Assembly: GCF_016906535.1 (NCBI RefSeq)
Contig: NC_057381.1
Location: 1,860,001-1,924,000, forward strand
Direction of reading: 5' to 3'
Source: Rhizoctonia solani
Lineage: Eukaryota; Basidiomycota; Agaricomycetes; Cantharellales; Ceratobasidiaceae
Length of the DNA stretch: 64,000 bases
Made by a program: the position numbers and the translations under genes. Positions 1 to 11,014 of the stretch are shown here, one piece after another (within the stretch, counting starts at the first letter, position 1; each line of letters opens with the position of its first letter). The notes under the pieces were generated by a model. It was not told the DNA's origin. It saw only the letters and a list, made by a program, of their open reading frames with translations, and made no database searches.

Positions 1-1093
1 GAAGTCACAAGATACGCATCCTGAATCCATTGCACAAACTGGGCAATTTTGACCGGGAAGGAGCGTTTTTTCTTATCTGCTTGAGTTTCTGTGTAGACTT
101 GCGACGGAGCTTATGGAGGACGCAAAACTTATACTGGGCCGACCAGGTCGTTGCATGTGCCCTTACTGCTCAGTAGCTGTCATGTTTGCGCACTGTTTAT
201 TGTATTTCGTGTTTCGGCACTTACGCCTCTTGTTCTGTTTTCTTCCATTCTACGTTCGGCGAGCACAACGCGCTCGCAGCAGAGCTTATCCAGTCCGTCT
301 TCTCCCTTTTTTCTCCGCGAGTCCCACCCGCCCGTGCCTTCTCTACACGCATACAATCCTATTTGGCCGCCCACCCAGCTCGCTCGGTGGCTCGGCCCCA
401 GTGGCACCCCGGTTCGGCGTACCGCCTCTCCGGCTCCCACCCCCATGCGTCCGCCGATCCGGTCGTATGCCCGTTTCTTCCCCCCCTTTTATGTGTGCGC
501 ATTCTTCTTGTCTTTGTCTTCGCGTGCCAGCCCAAGGCCCAGTGCTAATCTAGGCACAGTATAAGCATAGTTTATTATGCTACCTTATACAACTCCTACA
601 GATCTACATTTTTCGAGAGTGCCAACCATAGAATCAATATACATCTGGACGTTTTGCGACGAAGCCTGCGGAGTCGCAAAACAGCGACTTAGCCGAAGCA
701 TGTAGCAAGTCACGTGAGGACCGCTTCGACTTGCGTCCGACCTCCTCAACCGTCCGGCCCTCGTATACACCGAGTGTCGCGGCACGCCTTTGAGTGTCGT
801 TTTATCCCGCCCACTATCCCATAGGTCACGAGGGTTGGTTTGGGCCGCCCACCCACGAGCCAGACTCACGGTCGGGCGCCCCCGGTCCACCCTCGCTGCT
901 TCGCAGCTGCGGGGGTTCCCCAACCTCACCGGTCTGGGTCTCATGGCTGACGCAGACAAGCGGACAGAGGATAAGTTTCACTTTTGCCCAGAAGTAACTA
1001 CCCGAGCAGTTATCTGGACAAAGGGAATGGGCCGGAGCTACCACTTGGCTAATATATCAACGTTGAAATATATCTGGAGGTATTTCCGCTCAG
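1..1093. other. Intergenic, no gene supported
   Basis: Open frames here are short, overlap one another and have the biased composition expected of a pyrimidine-rich stretch (about 240-540), with no recognisable domain or paired splice signals. From about 1000 the DNA becomes similar to the region at about 5500 downstream of the second membrane-protein gene, so the last 90 bases belong to the duplicated 3' flank of the left gene copy. Confidence 0.5.
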
Positions 1094-1372
1094 TGTAGAA
1101 AGAAGATAAAAACGTATATAAAAACAATATATATATTAATAACTAGCCAAATACAAAGTATGAACAAGAGTAAGAGTAAGAGTAAAACAATGAGTTGCTA
1201 GGAGGTAGAACAGGCCTCCCTTATATACCCGCAAACAAATCAATCGAGTCACTTGTAGGGGCAACGTGTACTTACTGTGCACTACTGCGCATACATTCCA
1301 TTGGTTAGTTCACACTGATTCAATTACATGGAAGATACTAGATTGTTATAGTATCTACAAGGTATTTCTACA
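1094..1372. repeat. Solo LTR (family 1, copy 1)
   Basis: A 279-bp sequence beginning TGTAGAAAG and ending TTTCTACA, the TG..CA ends usual for LTRs, with a TATA-like TTATATAC inside. It is clearly similar along its whole length to 38212-38487. The flanking pentamers are CTCAG (1089-1093) and CTTAG (1373-1377), a 5-bp target duplication with one change. The paralogous region near 5580-5620 lacks the insert, so it is the empty site and shows that the LTR arrived after the gene duplication. No internal retroelement region is attached, hence a solo LTR. Confidence 0.82.
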
Positions 1373-1606
1373 CTTAGTAACAACATTGATTGCCTCTATA
1401 CAGAAGCTCAGCCGTTTTTTGCAGCTGGTCGAGTCATGAACACCTGTTTCTTGATTGCATCAGAGTCTCACTTGTAGCAGATATGCTTTTGAGGGCTTAC
1501 CTGATCATACATGGGTGGAAGTGTTCCTGCATCTGTCTCGTGAATGGAATGCCTGCTCAACCCCCACAATTAGTACTTGGAGGGTCGATCGGCTGGTACT
1601 TGACTC

Positions 1607-4187
1607 TTACCTGTCATTTTGATCCATTGTAACATAAGTATTGCTGTGGGATTCATAGCTGGACTGCGTCTCAGATCCCAATACTGTATTTGATGGTGGC
1701 CGAACCGGTCCCACTCTAGCCCCAGATTTCCTTGAAACAAGGGCCCTGCGTACGTTTGGAACAAACACAGGCTGACGTTGGACGTAACCAAGAGGAGGCT
1801 GGTTGTGTGCTCCTGTAAACGTGGTGATAGGGTTGCTGTTGCTTGAATGGTAGCCAATTGGTGTGTTTTCTGACCCTGATATAGGGAATGTGCCCCGGTA
1901 ACGATATTTACCTCTTTGGAGTAGGCACCATCCCAATGCAAATATGCAGAGCACTGTCAGAATACCCGCAACTATTCCACCAATGACACCAGGGCTCAAA
2001 ACATGCGGGTTACTGCGGGAGCTATAGAATAGGTTCACATATGAAATAATGTGTTAGTGACAAGCTCACCTGGTGTGAGATATATACGTCGCATAATCAA
2101 TTGCCAAAGCCTTACTATCCTCCAAGTTTGTCAAAGTTACATTATGTTGTCCTATAGACAGTCCATTGGTTGCATACTACTTGATATTGGGGAGAGCTAC
2201 AGTTAGGTTCTAAATGATTGAACGAGCAAAGTACTGACTAGAATTGTTGGAGGGTGGTCTTTCTCCCTGGTTGCGTTCAACGTCAAGGCCGCTTGATCAT
2301 CCACTTGAACTCGGAACATCCCAAAACCTGGTCCTGTCCCCCCGTATATAGTTATCTCTGAGCCTTGGAACTCAAGTGTTGCTGTTGCTCCTTCAGTGCG
2401 CGTAACACTGAGCTGGGGGAATGAGTATAGCCAAAGGTAACTAGTGCTGCACCTACTAGGCTATAGATGTGCGGTAGCCCGACATGGTTTCGGCACCCCA
2501 TTGGGCAGAGTAGGTGAAGTTTTTATTATCAACCTCTACAGGTTCAAAATTATCTCTATAATAAGTTTTAACAATTAGGACCCATGAATAGTGTGTCCTA
2601 ACTTACATGTCTCTCTCATAGGTGATGACTACGTGATCAATATCCAGCCACGTCCCATTCGAAGTAGGAACGTTTTGTAGCACAACAGTAATGAGTTGAT
2701 CCTGAAGCTTTGACCGACCAAAAAGGAGCTATGGGAGTGTGGTATTAATGAAAGGTAGACACTACCATATTTATAGCTGCAAACCGGTTTGTGAGATACG
2801 CACCGTCTGGTAAATATCAGTCTTGCCGGGGTATCCGTTGCCCGTCATGGGTGGCTCAGTGTTCACTGTGGCTTGGTATAGTCCATGGTTTACTCGCTTT
2901 GCTCCATATATGTAAAACGCAGAGCCCCTGAATGAAATCGTTACCTGTTCAAGACAGTTGGTTAGAGCGTGTTCATTAGAGCAGTACTGTTAAGACTACA
3001 AGTAGCTATTAGACTCACTTTTGCACCACTAACATTTGTACAACGAAATGTTGAGTTCTGGTAGTAACGGATTGCATCATCTTGGTGTGTTGTGGTATTG
3101 GGTGACTACCCGTAAGCGTGAGAGCGATTTAGAAGTTCTAGATCGCTCGATCATCGGTCCGTCGGATACGGACCGATTCCGTGCCGACGGGCAAGCGGAC
3201 CCCAGGCGCAGACCTCCCCCGTAAAGCCGAAAGGCACGCATCCACGCAACCAATTCTAGAATTTAAAACACACTACCGCGATCAACTTAGTCAATTTGTA
3301 ATATAGCTGAACATAATTGACCATGCATATAGTCGTCGAGATCAATATACAGTTGGGTTTTAGTAATTATAAACCGTGCGGGGAGCTCAGATACCACCCC
3401 TGAAAGCTATGAACATCATTGAGGATCATCCCAACCTCGTGTATTCCATTATACTAGATGACAAAGACACTCAACCGGCTCGTCTCAGAAAAGCCATACG
3501 CGTCAGCGCGGCCTTAGCAGCTCTATACTACCTTGGTACCACAATTCGTAATAGGATCAGAAAGCCTAGCCGTCGTTATCTTACACGCCCAAACCTGCAA
3601 CCAGAGCCTCGTCTGGCGCGGTGATTGCACGGGACTATTGGTGGAAGGGATCGGGCGACTTATATTTACTTTGTTCCAGCTCGATCAGGCACGCTTTGGC
3701 GTCGGCGGCCTTTGGAAGAGGTCCAGCAAGCTCCGGGCAGCCCCCCAGAGCATGTATGCGCGCATTGAGTCTCATTTATCACACTCACAGATTTGCACGT
3801 AGGTATAAGATGTGGACCCTGAGCCATTTAGAATGCATTATGAAGTCTAGAAGGGGGGGTACCCCCCCTCTCTAGATTTCAATGACGATCCTCATGATTT
3901 AGAATTTAGACTTGTAGGCCAAAGTCACTTCCGGCGGATGCAACGTAATTGGATTTGTTACCAGGGTCTCTATTTACATCCGAAGAATCTAGACCGCTCT
4001 GACTTCTAAATTTTGTTCTAGATTGCCGATTTTGCCTTACGGGTAGTCACCCATTACCATCAAACCATGATGAATCGTATTGTATTAATGGCGAATAGTC
4101 ATCCAAGGTAAGGTTCCGCGGCATTCTCACAGGATGTGGTGGAGGAGCAAGGATGTTTGACAACAACAGTCGGGCACATTGCCTTAT
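1607..4187 (-). pseudogene. Membrane protein with galactose-binding-like ectodomain, copy A (disrupted)
   Basis: Broken paralogue of the gene at 5829-7438. Exons 2-7 are all open and splice with the same phases. They encode the extracellular part (YIYGAKR, LLFGRS, a WLDID motif, two repeats of the beta-sandwich type), a transmembrane helix after VLSPGVIGGIVAG, and a cytoplasmic tail with LGSETQSSYES (last exon 2021-1607). Two lesions hit exon 1. The codon aligned with the start of copy B is ATA (4187-4185) instead of ATG. A 953-bp transposon (3100-4052) splits the exon between codons for FDGN and NTTT, with a duplicated AAT. Intron 1 has a normal GTGAGT donor, unlike copy B. Basic residues follow the membrane segment, as in copy B. 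This ectodomain family is widespread and expanded in Agaricomycetes; its ligand is unknown. I infer a pseudogene, because no alternative exon 1 is visible upstream. Confidence 0.83.
3100..4052. mobile_element. Inverted-repeat DNA transposon, Harbinger-like, non-autonomous (copy 1)
   Basis: Perfect 17-bp terminal inverted repeats GGGTGACTACCCGTAAG (3100-3116 and, reversed, 4036-4052) are flanked by ATT direct repeats (3097-3099, 4053-4055). The insertion can be read exactly because it sits in exon 1 of a gene whose paralogue lacks it, which fixes the target duplication at 3 bp. A second copy with the same ends lies at 59742-60532. Inside are a G7/C7 hairpin (about 3844-3876) and an 82-codon open frame (3376-3624) whose C-terminal half (ALYYLGTTIRNRI, RRYLTRPNLQPEPR) resembles the N-terminal region of HARBI1-type DDE nucleases from basidiomycetes. 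The 3-bp target duplication is consistent with PIF/Harbinger. No DDE catalytic core remains, so it would need a helper element. Confidence 0.83.
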
Positions 4188-5828
4188 ATATGTGTTCGAG
4201 AAGCGCTGCGTCTTTTAAAATCTGATTGTATCTATGCGCTCTAAAAACACTGCCCCGTGGCCCCGTGACCGCTCCTTCATCATAGATCTAGAGGACAAAA
4301 TAGTTGCAGGTCCACCGAGTATATCCGCCAGGTTACCTGCGGCCGGAGTTTGTGTCAGGCAACTCATGATACGCACAATATTCAGAAACTCATAGTGTGC
4401 ATGCACATGGTAACCTGACATATTCACCCTTCAGGTCATTTTCCGAAACTGTGCTTGTCAGAGTCCAGCTGTGAGGACATAAAAGGCGTGGGTCAGGAGG
4501 CTACTCGAGAACTTCGAACTCAATTTTCCATTCTTTTATGCTATTATTCCATCTCAAACAACTCTCAACCCAAACCAGCTCCCCTTACTGTCCTTTATCT
4601 ATAGTCTCTTCTCCCTCGCGCACAACACTGCAAAGCCTTGATGACAACACCTGATGTTGCAGCGCGCGGATAAGCGTTCGCTTCAGCGCATTCTACCGCA
4701 GCTTCCCTGTTAATTAAGAAAATAGTTGTCAGCGCAGAATTCGGATAAGCTCGATCAAGTTATAGTTGAGTCTTGATGCCAACTTGATCTTAAAAACGGC
4801 CTGATTGCAGCCCTCATACGCAGCGCCATGCGTTTAGTTCTGTACTAGCCATTCAAGCCCAATGCAGACTTGGTAAAGTCGCCCTTCGAGGCGCTATTTG
4901 TCCCTGGATACCTATCGCGTCGGCATGGAAAGGCCGTTCCGCGTTCGCATACCAAATTTAGCCGCTACCTTCACCCTGCATGTATGGTTCGCGGCCGCCC
5001 CGCAGCCCTGGTGAGTCAATTTGACTGATTCACCGAAACTTTATACGAATGATTGAGTACGTTCGCCGGTCGATGCTGAGCGTACATTCCCTAAAAGGTG
5101 CCTTATGAGTGACCACCTGCAACCATCAGGTGTCCTCTCGGATCCGGAGATTCTACCCATGACCATCAAAACCCTTACGCATTCCAACTCCCGGTCCAGC
5201 CGGTGGTTGTGCACCCAGTACCCGATGATGGGCGCCAAAGAATTCCAGATGTCACGTCTCAATAACCTGTGTTTGGCCCCGAACATCTCAGCATGGCTGG
5301 TGGGCATGCATCGCCTCGAGTTGGCAAGTATATTCCCACATATCAAGCGATTAATTACGAGGAAGGAACGCATTTTACTCATTTCCATGCCAATGCAGGT
5401 CGATTATAAGCATGATTCAATAGTGCTACCTTACGAGATTTTCATGGGTCTATATTTTATGAGAGTCCTAATAGCAGATATTGTCCAAAAAAAAAACTAC
5501 TGAAGCACTTGTCCGAATGAAGGGAATGGGTCGGAATTACCACTTGAGTGGTATATCCATCATGGCATACATCATAATGTATCCGGGTATATTTGTGTTC
5601 GCGAACGACGCATCCTCTGTACAGAAACTCAACCATTTTTTGTAATTGGCCGGATCGCAAATACCTATATTTCGATTGCGTCACAGTCCTACTTGCAGCA
5701 TAAAAGCTTTGAAGAACTAACCTGATTGTACATGGGTGGAAGTGACCTCACATCTGTCTCGTGAACAAAGTGCCTGTTCAAAAAACCACGGTTAGCGCTT
5801 GGAACTTTAGTTAACTGATACCCGACTC
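4188..5828. other. Intergenic between duplicated genes, with a copied bdp1 5' fragment
   Basis: No coding gene is supported; the open frames at 5041-5503 on both strands overlap each other and match nothing I recognise. Two pieces are explained. Positions about 5288-5350 duplicate about 7736-7798, just upstream of the bdp1 start codon, with roughly five changes in 63 bases. Positions about 5520-5828 are the 3' flank of copy B and resemble 1020-1600. The rest (about 4440-5280) shows nothing clear. Confidence 0.5.
5288..5350. repeat. Duplicate of the bdp1 upstream segment (pairs with 7736-7798)
   Basis: The segment starting CTCAGCATGGCTGGTGGGC occurs here and again about 40-100 bp before the bdp1 start codon. 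Together with the duplicated membrane-protein gene next to it, this indicates that the duplicated block ran from the 3' flank of that gene through the 5' region of bdp1. Confidence 0.7.
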
Positions 5829-7438
5829 TTACCCATCATTAGCTTCCCTTGTGACTAAAGTATCGTTTTGCGAGTCATAGCTAGACTGCGTCTCAGACCC
5901 CAACACTGTACTTGCTGGTGGCCGAGGCGGTCCCTCTCCAGTACCAGGTTTCCTTGAAGCAAAGTTCCTGTGCGCGTTTGTGGAAGGCATCGGCTGGAGA
6001 TGGACGTATCCAAGAGGAGGCTGAATTTGATTGCTGCTGAGCGATATGTGCGGGTCGTAATGGTCCCATTGGTAGTTGACTGGTACATTTTCCGACCTTG
6101 GCACGGACGATACACCTTGGTAGCGATGCTTACGCCTGCGACGTAGGTGCCATCCCAATACAAATATGCCAAGCACTATCATAGTGCCTGCAACTATTCC
6201 ACCAATCGCACCGGGGCTCAAAACTTTGGGGCTACTGGGGGAGCTAGAGAATCGGTCCATTTGTAAAATAGCGTCTTGATGATGAACTCACCCGGCGTGA
6301 GGGATACAAGTGGCGTAATCGACTGCCAAAGCTTTGTTAGCCTCCAAGTTCGTCAAAGTTATCGTATGTTTTCCTGCCGAAAGTCCGTTGGTTGTATACT
6401 ACTTGATGTAATAGAGTTACAGTTCAATGCCAGGTGATTATAATAGAGAAAAGTGACTCACGAGAACCGTTGGAGGATAAGAGTTCTCCCTGGTGGCGTT
6501 CAACGTCAAGGCCTCTTGATTATCCACTTGAACTCGGAACATCCCGAAATTTGGTCCGGTTCTTCCGTATAGTGTTATTTCTGAGCCCTGAAAGTCAAGT
6601 GTTGCTGTTGCTCCTGCAGTGCGCGTGACACTAAGTCAGGTGCGTTAGTCTAAGCAAAGGCGATGAGCTCTCTACTTACTAGGGCACGGATGTACGGTAA
6701 CCTGATATGATTTCGGTATCCCATTCAGAAGAGTAGGTGAATTTTCCGCTGTCAATGTCCACAGACTCAGAAGTATCTCTAAGAGAGGTGTAAATGGCTA
6801 GTTCTTATGAGTAGTGTATTTGGACCTACGTATCTGTCTCATAGGTGATCACAACATAATCAATATCGAGCCAAGACCTTCCAGAGTCAGGTATATTTTG
6901 CAGCACGACCGTGTTGGGTTGATTCCGGAGATTCGACCGACCAAACAGGAGCTATAAGAGTGCATTTAATGCAAGGTAACCATTGCCATATTCGCGGCCG
7001 CAAACCAAGTCACGAACTACGCACAGTCTGATAAATATTTGATCCACCGGAGTATCCGTTGCCGGCCATGGGCGGCTCGTTGTTCACCGTGATCTGGTAG
7101 AGACCATGATCTGTTCGCTTTGCTCCATATATGTATAAACCAGAGCCTCTGAATGTGATTGTTGCCTGTTTGAGAAAGCCGGTTAGAAACAGTTCAGCAG
7201 AACAACAACTGGTGCTACCGGTTATTAGACTCGCCTTTGCATCATAAATATTTGTTTGACGAAACGTTGAGTTTTGGTAATTCATCCTACCATCGGTTGT
7301 AATGTTGGCATCGACCCACGATGAATCATATTGTATGAATGGCGAATAGTCGTCCAGGGTAAGGTTTCGCAGCATTTTCGCAAGATGTTGAAGGAGAACA
7401 ACGGTGGTTGACAATAAAGGTCGGGTATATTGCCTCAT
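5829..7438 (-). CDS. Single-pass membrane protein with galactose-binding-like ectodomain, copy B
   Basis: Seven exons: 7438-7235, 7165-7025, 6951-6830, 6778-6680, 6630-6462, 6398-6292, 6243-5829, giving 418 residues in frame. The start was chosen because it begins a signal peptide (MRQYTRPLLSTTVVLLQHLA). The ectodomain then has YDSSW, YIYGAKR, LLFGRS and WLDIDYV, a second similar module (DTSESVDID, ITLYGRTG, LSAGKHTITLTNL), a transmembrane helix after SPGAIGGIVAGT, a basic stop-transfer stretch (RRRRKHR) and a Ser/Pro-rich cytoplasmic tail. The architecture is common in Agaricomycetes, where these genes form families of unknown ligand; a surface receptor or adhesion role is only a guess. Intron 1 uses a GC donor (AAG|GCGAGT), where copy A has GT. 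It is divergent to bdp1, about 400 bp away. It appears intact. Confidence 0.87.
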
Positions 7439-7839
7439 TAGTGTGTTCGGGAAGCGCTGTGTCTTGTGTAATCCAGTTGGACCTATGCGCTCGAAGAACA
7501 TCGGCTCCTGGTCATTTCTTCATTTCGGGTATAGAACAAAAGGCGATCAGAGCTATTCTCAGATTCAATCTAGCTAAGCATCAAACGTAAGGGTGAGCAT
7601 TTCGATTGACGAACCACACAGTGTTCCACTAAGGTCCTGGAGCGGTGTGCGGTTGTCGACGGGCGTCAAAGAAGCTCAAATATCACGTGATCTCATGTGG
7701 CGCTTCTGATACCTCAACAATTTGTGTGACCTCGATCATCTCAGCATGGCTGGTGGGCATGCATCGTCTCGAGTTGGCAAGTGTATTCCTACATACCGAA
7801 GAATTAACGAATTAAATAATTTTAATAGACTCTGGTTCC

Positions 7840-10207
7840 ATGAAATTTCGACCTGGAGTTTCTATTCGACGACCAACCATTCCCCACTCACCCGCTCCGC
7901 CAACGCATTCCGGCTCCGCGATACCTTCTACGCCATCGAAGCTAAACGCACATGTCACCCAAGAATCCTCTGCTCATGATCATATAGCTGATAGCTCGGA
8001 CACCGAGGCCGGTCCATCGAGAGGGACTATTCCTCTTATTATGACTCGTAGTACTAGCGCTTCGAGGGTCAATATAGCTCCCGGTATATCTCGACCTCTC
8101 CAACCGTCAAGACCTGTGGAGCCACAGGCTGTCGCCTCCACCAGCCGGGCTACTGAATCTTCGAATATTTCTGTTCCTACAGTTGTATCAACGACTTCTG
8201 GTGATGATAACGATGCTACTCAGACTTCACTACATCTTGCAAGGCCCACTGGTTCTGATATAGTACCTAGCGATCATCTGGTATTTCCCCACCAAGTCAC
8301 CAGTAGGAATATCTCACTACCGACCCCTCTGTCCACGCAACTCCAACCCTCACAACGACCCTTTGAAAACCTCACTGCAGCGTTAATACAACCTGGGTCA
8401 TCACAAACGAGCAATATAACCGGAATACCAACACCTGCTAGCACACAACTCCCAATAACAAACTTTCCTGTCGATCCTGCCATACTCGAGTTTACCAACC
8501 TACCCCAAGGGAACGAGCTCTTCGCTCCGCCGGGGATGCCTCAAATCGTGGTGGAACCTCCTCTTGAGATTAGACCGGAACTTGCTGATGGAACTAACCT
8601 GCTACCTGCTCCGCCCCTGCTGCCCGTCGATCCGGACCCCGGGGAAAACGAGGAAAATGAGCCCAGCACTGGCGATTCTGTAACTCCCGCCAAGCCAAAA
8701 CGAGGTCGTCAAGTACCGACTAAAGAGCCAAAACCACGAAAACGCCGTAAAACAGTGAGTTTTTTTATCCTCTCCCAACGGATTTGTTATTTAAATTTAT
8801 GTAAAGGCCAAGTCGCATGAAGGAATAGCACAAGGGCAGGAAAACAACATTGAGAATGAGCAACCTGAAGGTAAACCCCGACGCAGGCGATCAACCCAGA
8901 AAAAAGCCCGCAAATCCGCGACCTTGGAGGAAAAAATTGAAGTACTGGAGCAGGAAGCGGCAAAGGCTGCTGGTGTGGAGAACGCCGGTAAGGTGAATGT
9001 GTCTTTTATCTACTTAACTATTTTAACACTTTCTCTTGCAGAACCTCTAGATCCCACCATGGCGACAATGGCATCGCTCTGTGACTCTGACATCCCCAAC
9101 GGGAGACTAAGTTCGAAATATCTCGAAAAGGGGATCGCATACGTCAAAGTAAGTTCACTATGGCCGTTGTCATCAGGCACACTAACCCCCTGGTAGTACG
9201 TCGAAGAGAGACGCCAGAGAATTGTGGCACGCACAGCAGAACGGCTGAAGAACCTCCGACAGAGCGGATTAGACGTGAGCCAGCCCCAGCCTCCTCCTTT
9301 GAAGAAGCCCGAGCCCACACCTGTGCCACCCGGGACTGAAGTGGACGAGGACGGGAACCCGACGGCCGGACCCTCGAAGCAAAGGGAACTTGGCGCTTCC
9401 CTCTCGCCTTCGCCCGAACCCGAGGCTGAGCCTGGACAGCCGGAGGAAACCTTTATCGAATCGGCCGCGGCGCCTCAGATTCGATTTGTCAATGGCGAGA
9501 TGGTCTTGGATGAAGACTCGCAGTTCTATGATCGGGCAGGGGCTACGGTTCAGGATGAGGATTCGATGGTTGTTGTTGACGAGGCCGACTCGACCCGGTT
9601 CTCGAATTCGAATAGTTTCATGAAAAAGGCAGGTTCTCGCGGGTCGAGGTGGACAGCGGACGAGACCGAGCTATTTTATTGGGTATGTGAGGGACTATTG
9701 TCGTTCGCTTGGGCTGATGACGGGTTCATTTAGTGTCTATCTGCCTTTGGCGAGGATTACGAGAATATTGCGCGATACCTTGGAAGAACCCCACTGCAAT
9801 GTAAAAACAAAACCAAGTCGGAAGATAGACGTGGAAATGAAAAGCGGATCACATTAGCCATCAAGACGCGGATACCCCTAGGTAGGTAAACTGTCACCAT
9901 ATCATATCATATCATATCAACGCCTGTTGTGCCTGATGGTGGAATTGACTCATCACATCAAGACCTTGAAGAGTTTGGGCGGATCACCGGGCGTGATTTT
10001 TCCGGGCCACCACCAGAGATTCGGGCACCTGTGGTACCTCCTCGGGCCGAAAATGAGGAACAAGAGCCGGTCCCCTCATCAGGCAAAGCCAAGGCCACCT
10101 CGGCCACTCCATCTACCACCCCTCGGAAGAATCGCAAAGCCAATTCTCATGCCGAGGAAGAAATCATGACTATGGAAGAATACGAGCGGGATGGGAAAGA
10201 TGATTAA
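7840..10207 (+). CDS. bdp1: Transcription factor TFIIIB subunit B'' (Bdp1)
   Basis: Bdp1 is the SANT-domain subunit of TFIIIB, which recruits RNA polymerase III to tRNA and 5S genes in the nucleus. Six exons (7840-8754, 8807-8987, 9042-9148, 9197-9682, 9734-9881, 9963-10207) give 693 residues in frame. Diagnostic features: TMASLCDSDIPNGRLSSKY; the PQIRFVNGEMVLDEDS motif before the SANT domain; SRWTADETELFYW followed across an intron by AFGEDYENIARYL and QCKNKTKSEDR (the extended SANT core); and the C-terminal ITGRDFSGPPPEIRAP. The first 300 residues are Ser/Thr/Pro-rich and disordered, ending in a Lys/Arg patch (KPRKRRKT). The 7840 ATG is the first in frame near the start; the true start could lie elsewhere because the N-terminus is poorly conserved. 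Intron 5 carries a small ATATC repeat. Confidence 0.9.
9899..9918. repeat. Pentanucleotide repeat (ATATC)4 in bdp1 intron 5
   Basis: Four perfect ATATC units sit between the donor after 9881 and the acceptor at 9961-9962. This makes the intron 81 nt, the longest in the gene. Confidence 0.85.
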
Positions 10208-11014
10208 TGCAGCACCTTGAGTATATTTTTATTGTTTTTATGAATATTATGAAGTTTCTCTACCCCGTCGCGCAACGAGAGCACCGGGCGAGTAGACATT
10301 CCCAAAAAGAAAACATTTGACCATAGACGGCGGCGCCAAGACATATCGAAGTCAGGGTGAATGCCGACCCTGCGTGAAATCTGGTTCCGTTTCTGATGTT
10401 GACCATCTCTGACCAATATGGTTCCCTTTATCCATCCCTTCGCTCTTGGCTTTGATTACAATACCCGACACTTGCTTGGACAATAAATCAACATCACTGT
10501 GCCTATCAGTATGCTAAACCCTGGCCGCCCATAATATCAGCCTCCCAGCTTCTGTATGCCCAGGCTCAACTGTGGCGCGGTGAATACAAGGTAAACTAAG
10601 CAAAGAAATAGTACTACTAAAACTTAACGCTTGCTTGGCTTCTTATTAGAAGCTATACGCATCCCAAGGTTTGTCAAGGCACCAGCGCGGCTGAAAGAAT
10701 AATGTGTCCATTCGGTCCCTCGCAACCATACGGTGCAATGACGATATGCGGCTTCTGTGCTGGTCAGGTCAGTGATGGAAGACGCAAACCCCACGCACAA
10801 CGAATTAGATCATGTTGGGCATGAGATCTCCGAAAAGGCCAGGCTACCCAAAATGGGGTTTGGAGAACACCAAACAAAGATTTTCAGGCCGACGCATCGG
10901 AGCTCGATGGGGCTATCACGCGGCTGACGACAGCCTGTACCCTGTGGGTGTCGGGTCATGTTATAAGGCGGAGAGGATTCGTGAGAATACTGAGCATCGG
11001 TCCCTCGATTCGAT
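10208..11014. other. Intergenic between bdp1 and the first dehydrogenase gene
   Basis: No gene is supported. A TATA-like TATAAGG (10962-10968) lies 53 bp before the next start codon. It is shared in sequence and position with the paralogue's upstream region (TATAAC at 17590-17595), and both are followed by GGTCCCT. Confidence 0.5.
10962..10968 (+). promoter_or_regulatory. TATA-like element of dehydrogenase gene 1
   Basis: TATAAGG 53 bp upstream of the ATG. The paralogue has TATAAC 41 bp upstream of its own ATG, and both are followed by a GGCG-containing stretch and by GGTCCCT near the start codon. Conservation between otherwise diverged flanks supports a core promoter. Confidence 0.45.

Noticed and set aside
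113..564. Several overlapping + strand open frames of 120-146 codons
   Set aside because: They lie in a pyrimidine-rich stretch open in several frames on both strands, with Pro/Arg/Cys-rich random-looking products and no splice or domain support.
5041..5503. Opposing open frames of 115 and 132 codons
   Set aside because: They overlap on opposite strands and include the copied bdp1 upstream segment, which is noncoding next to bdp1.
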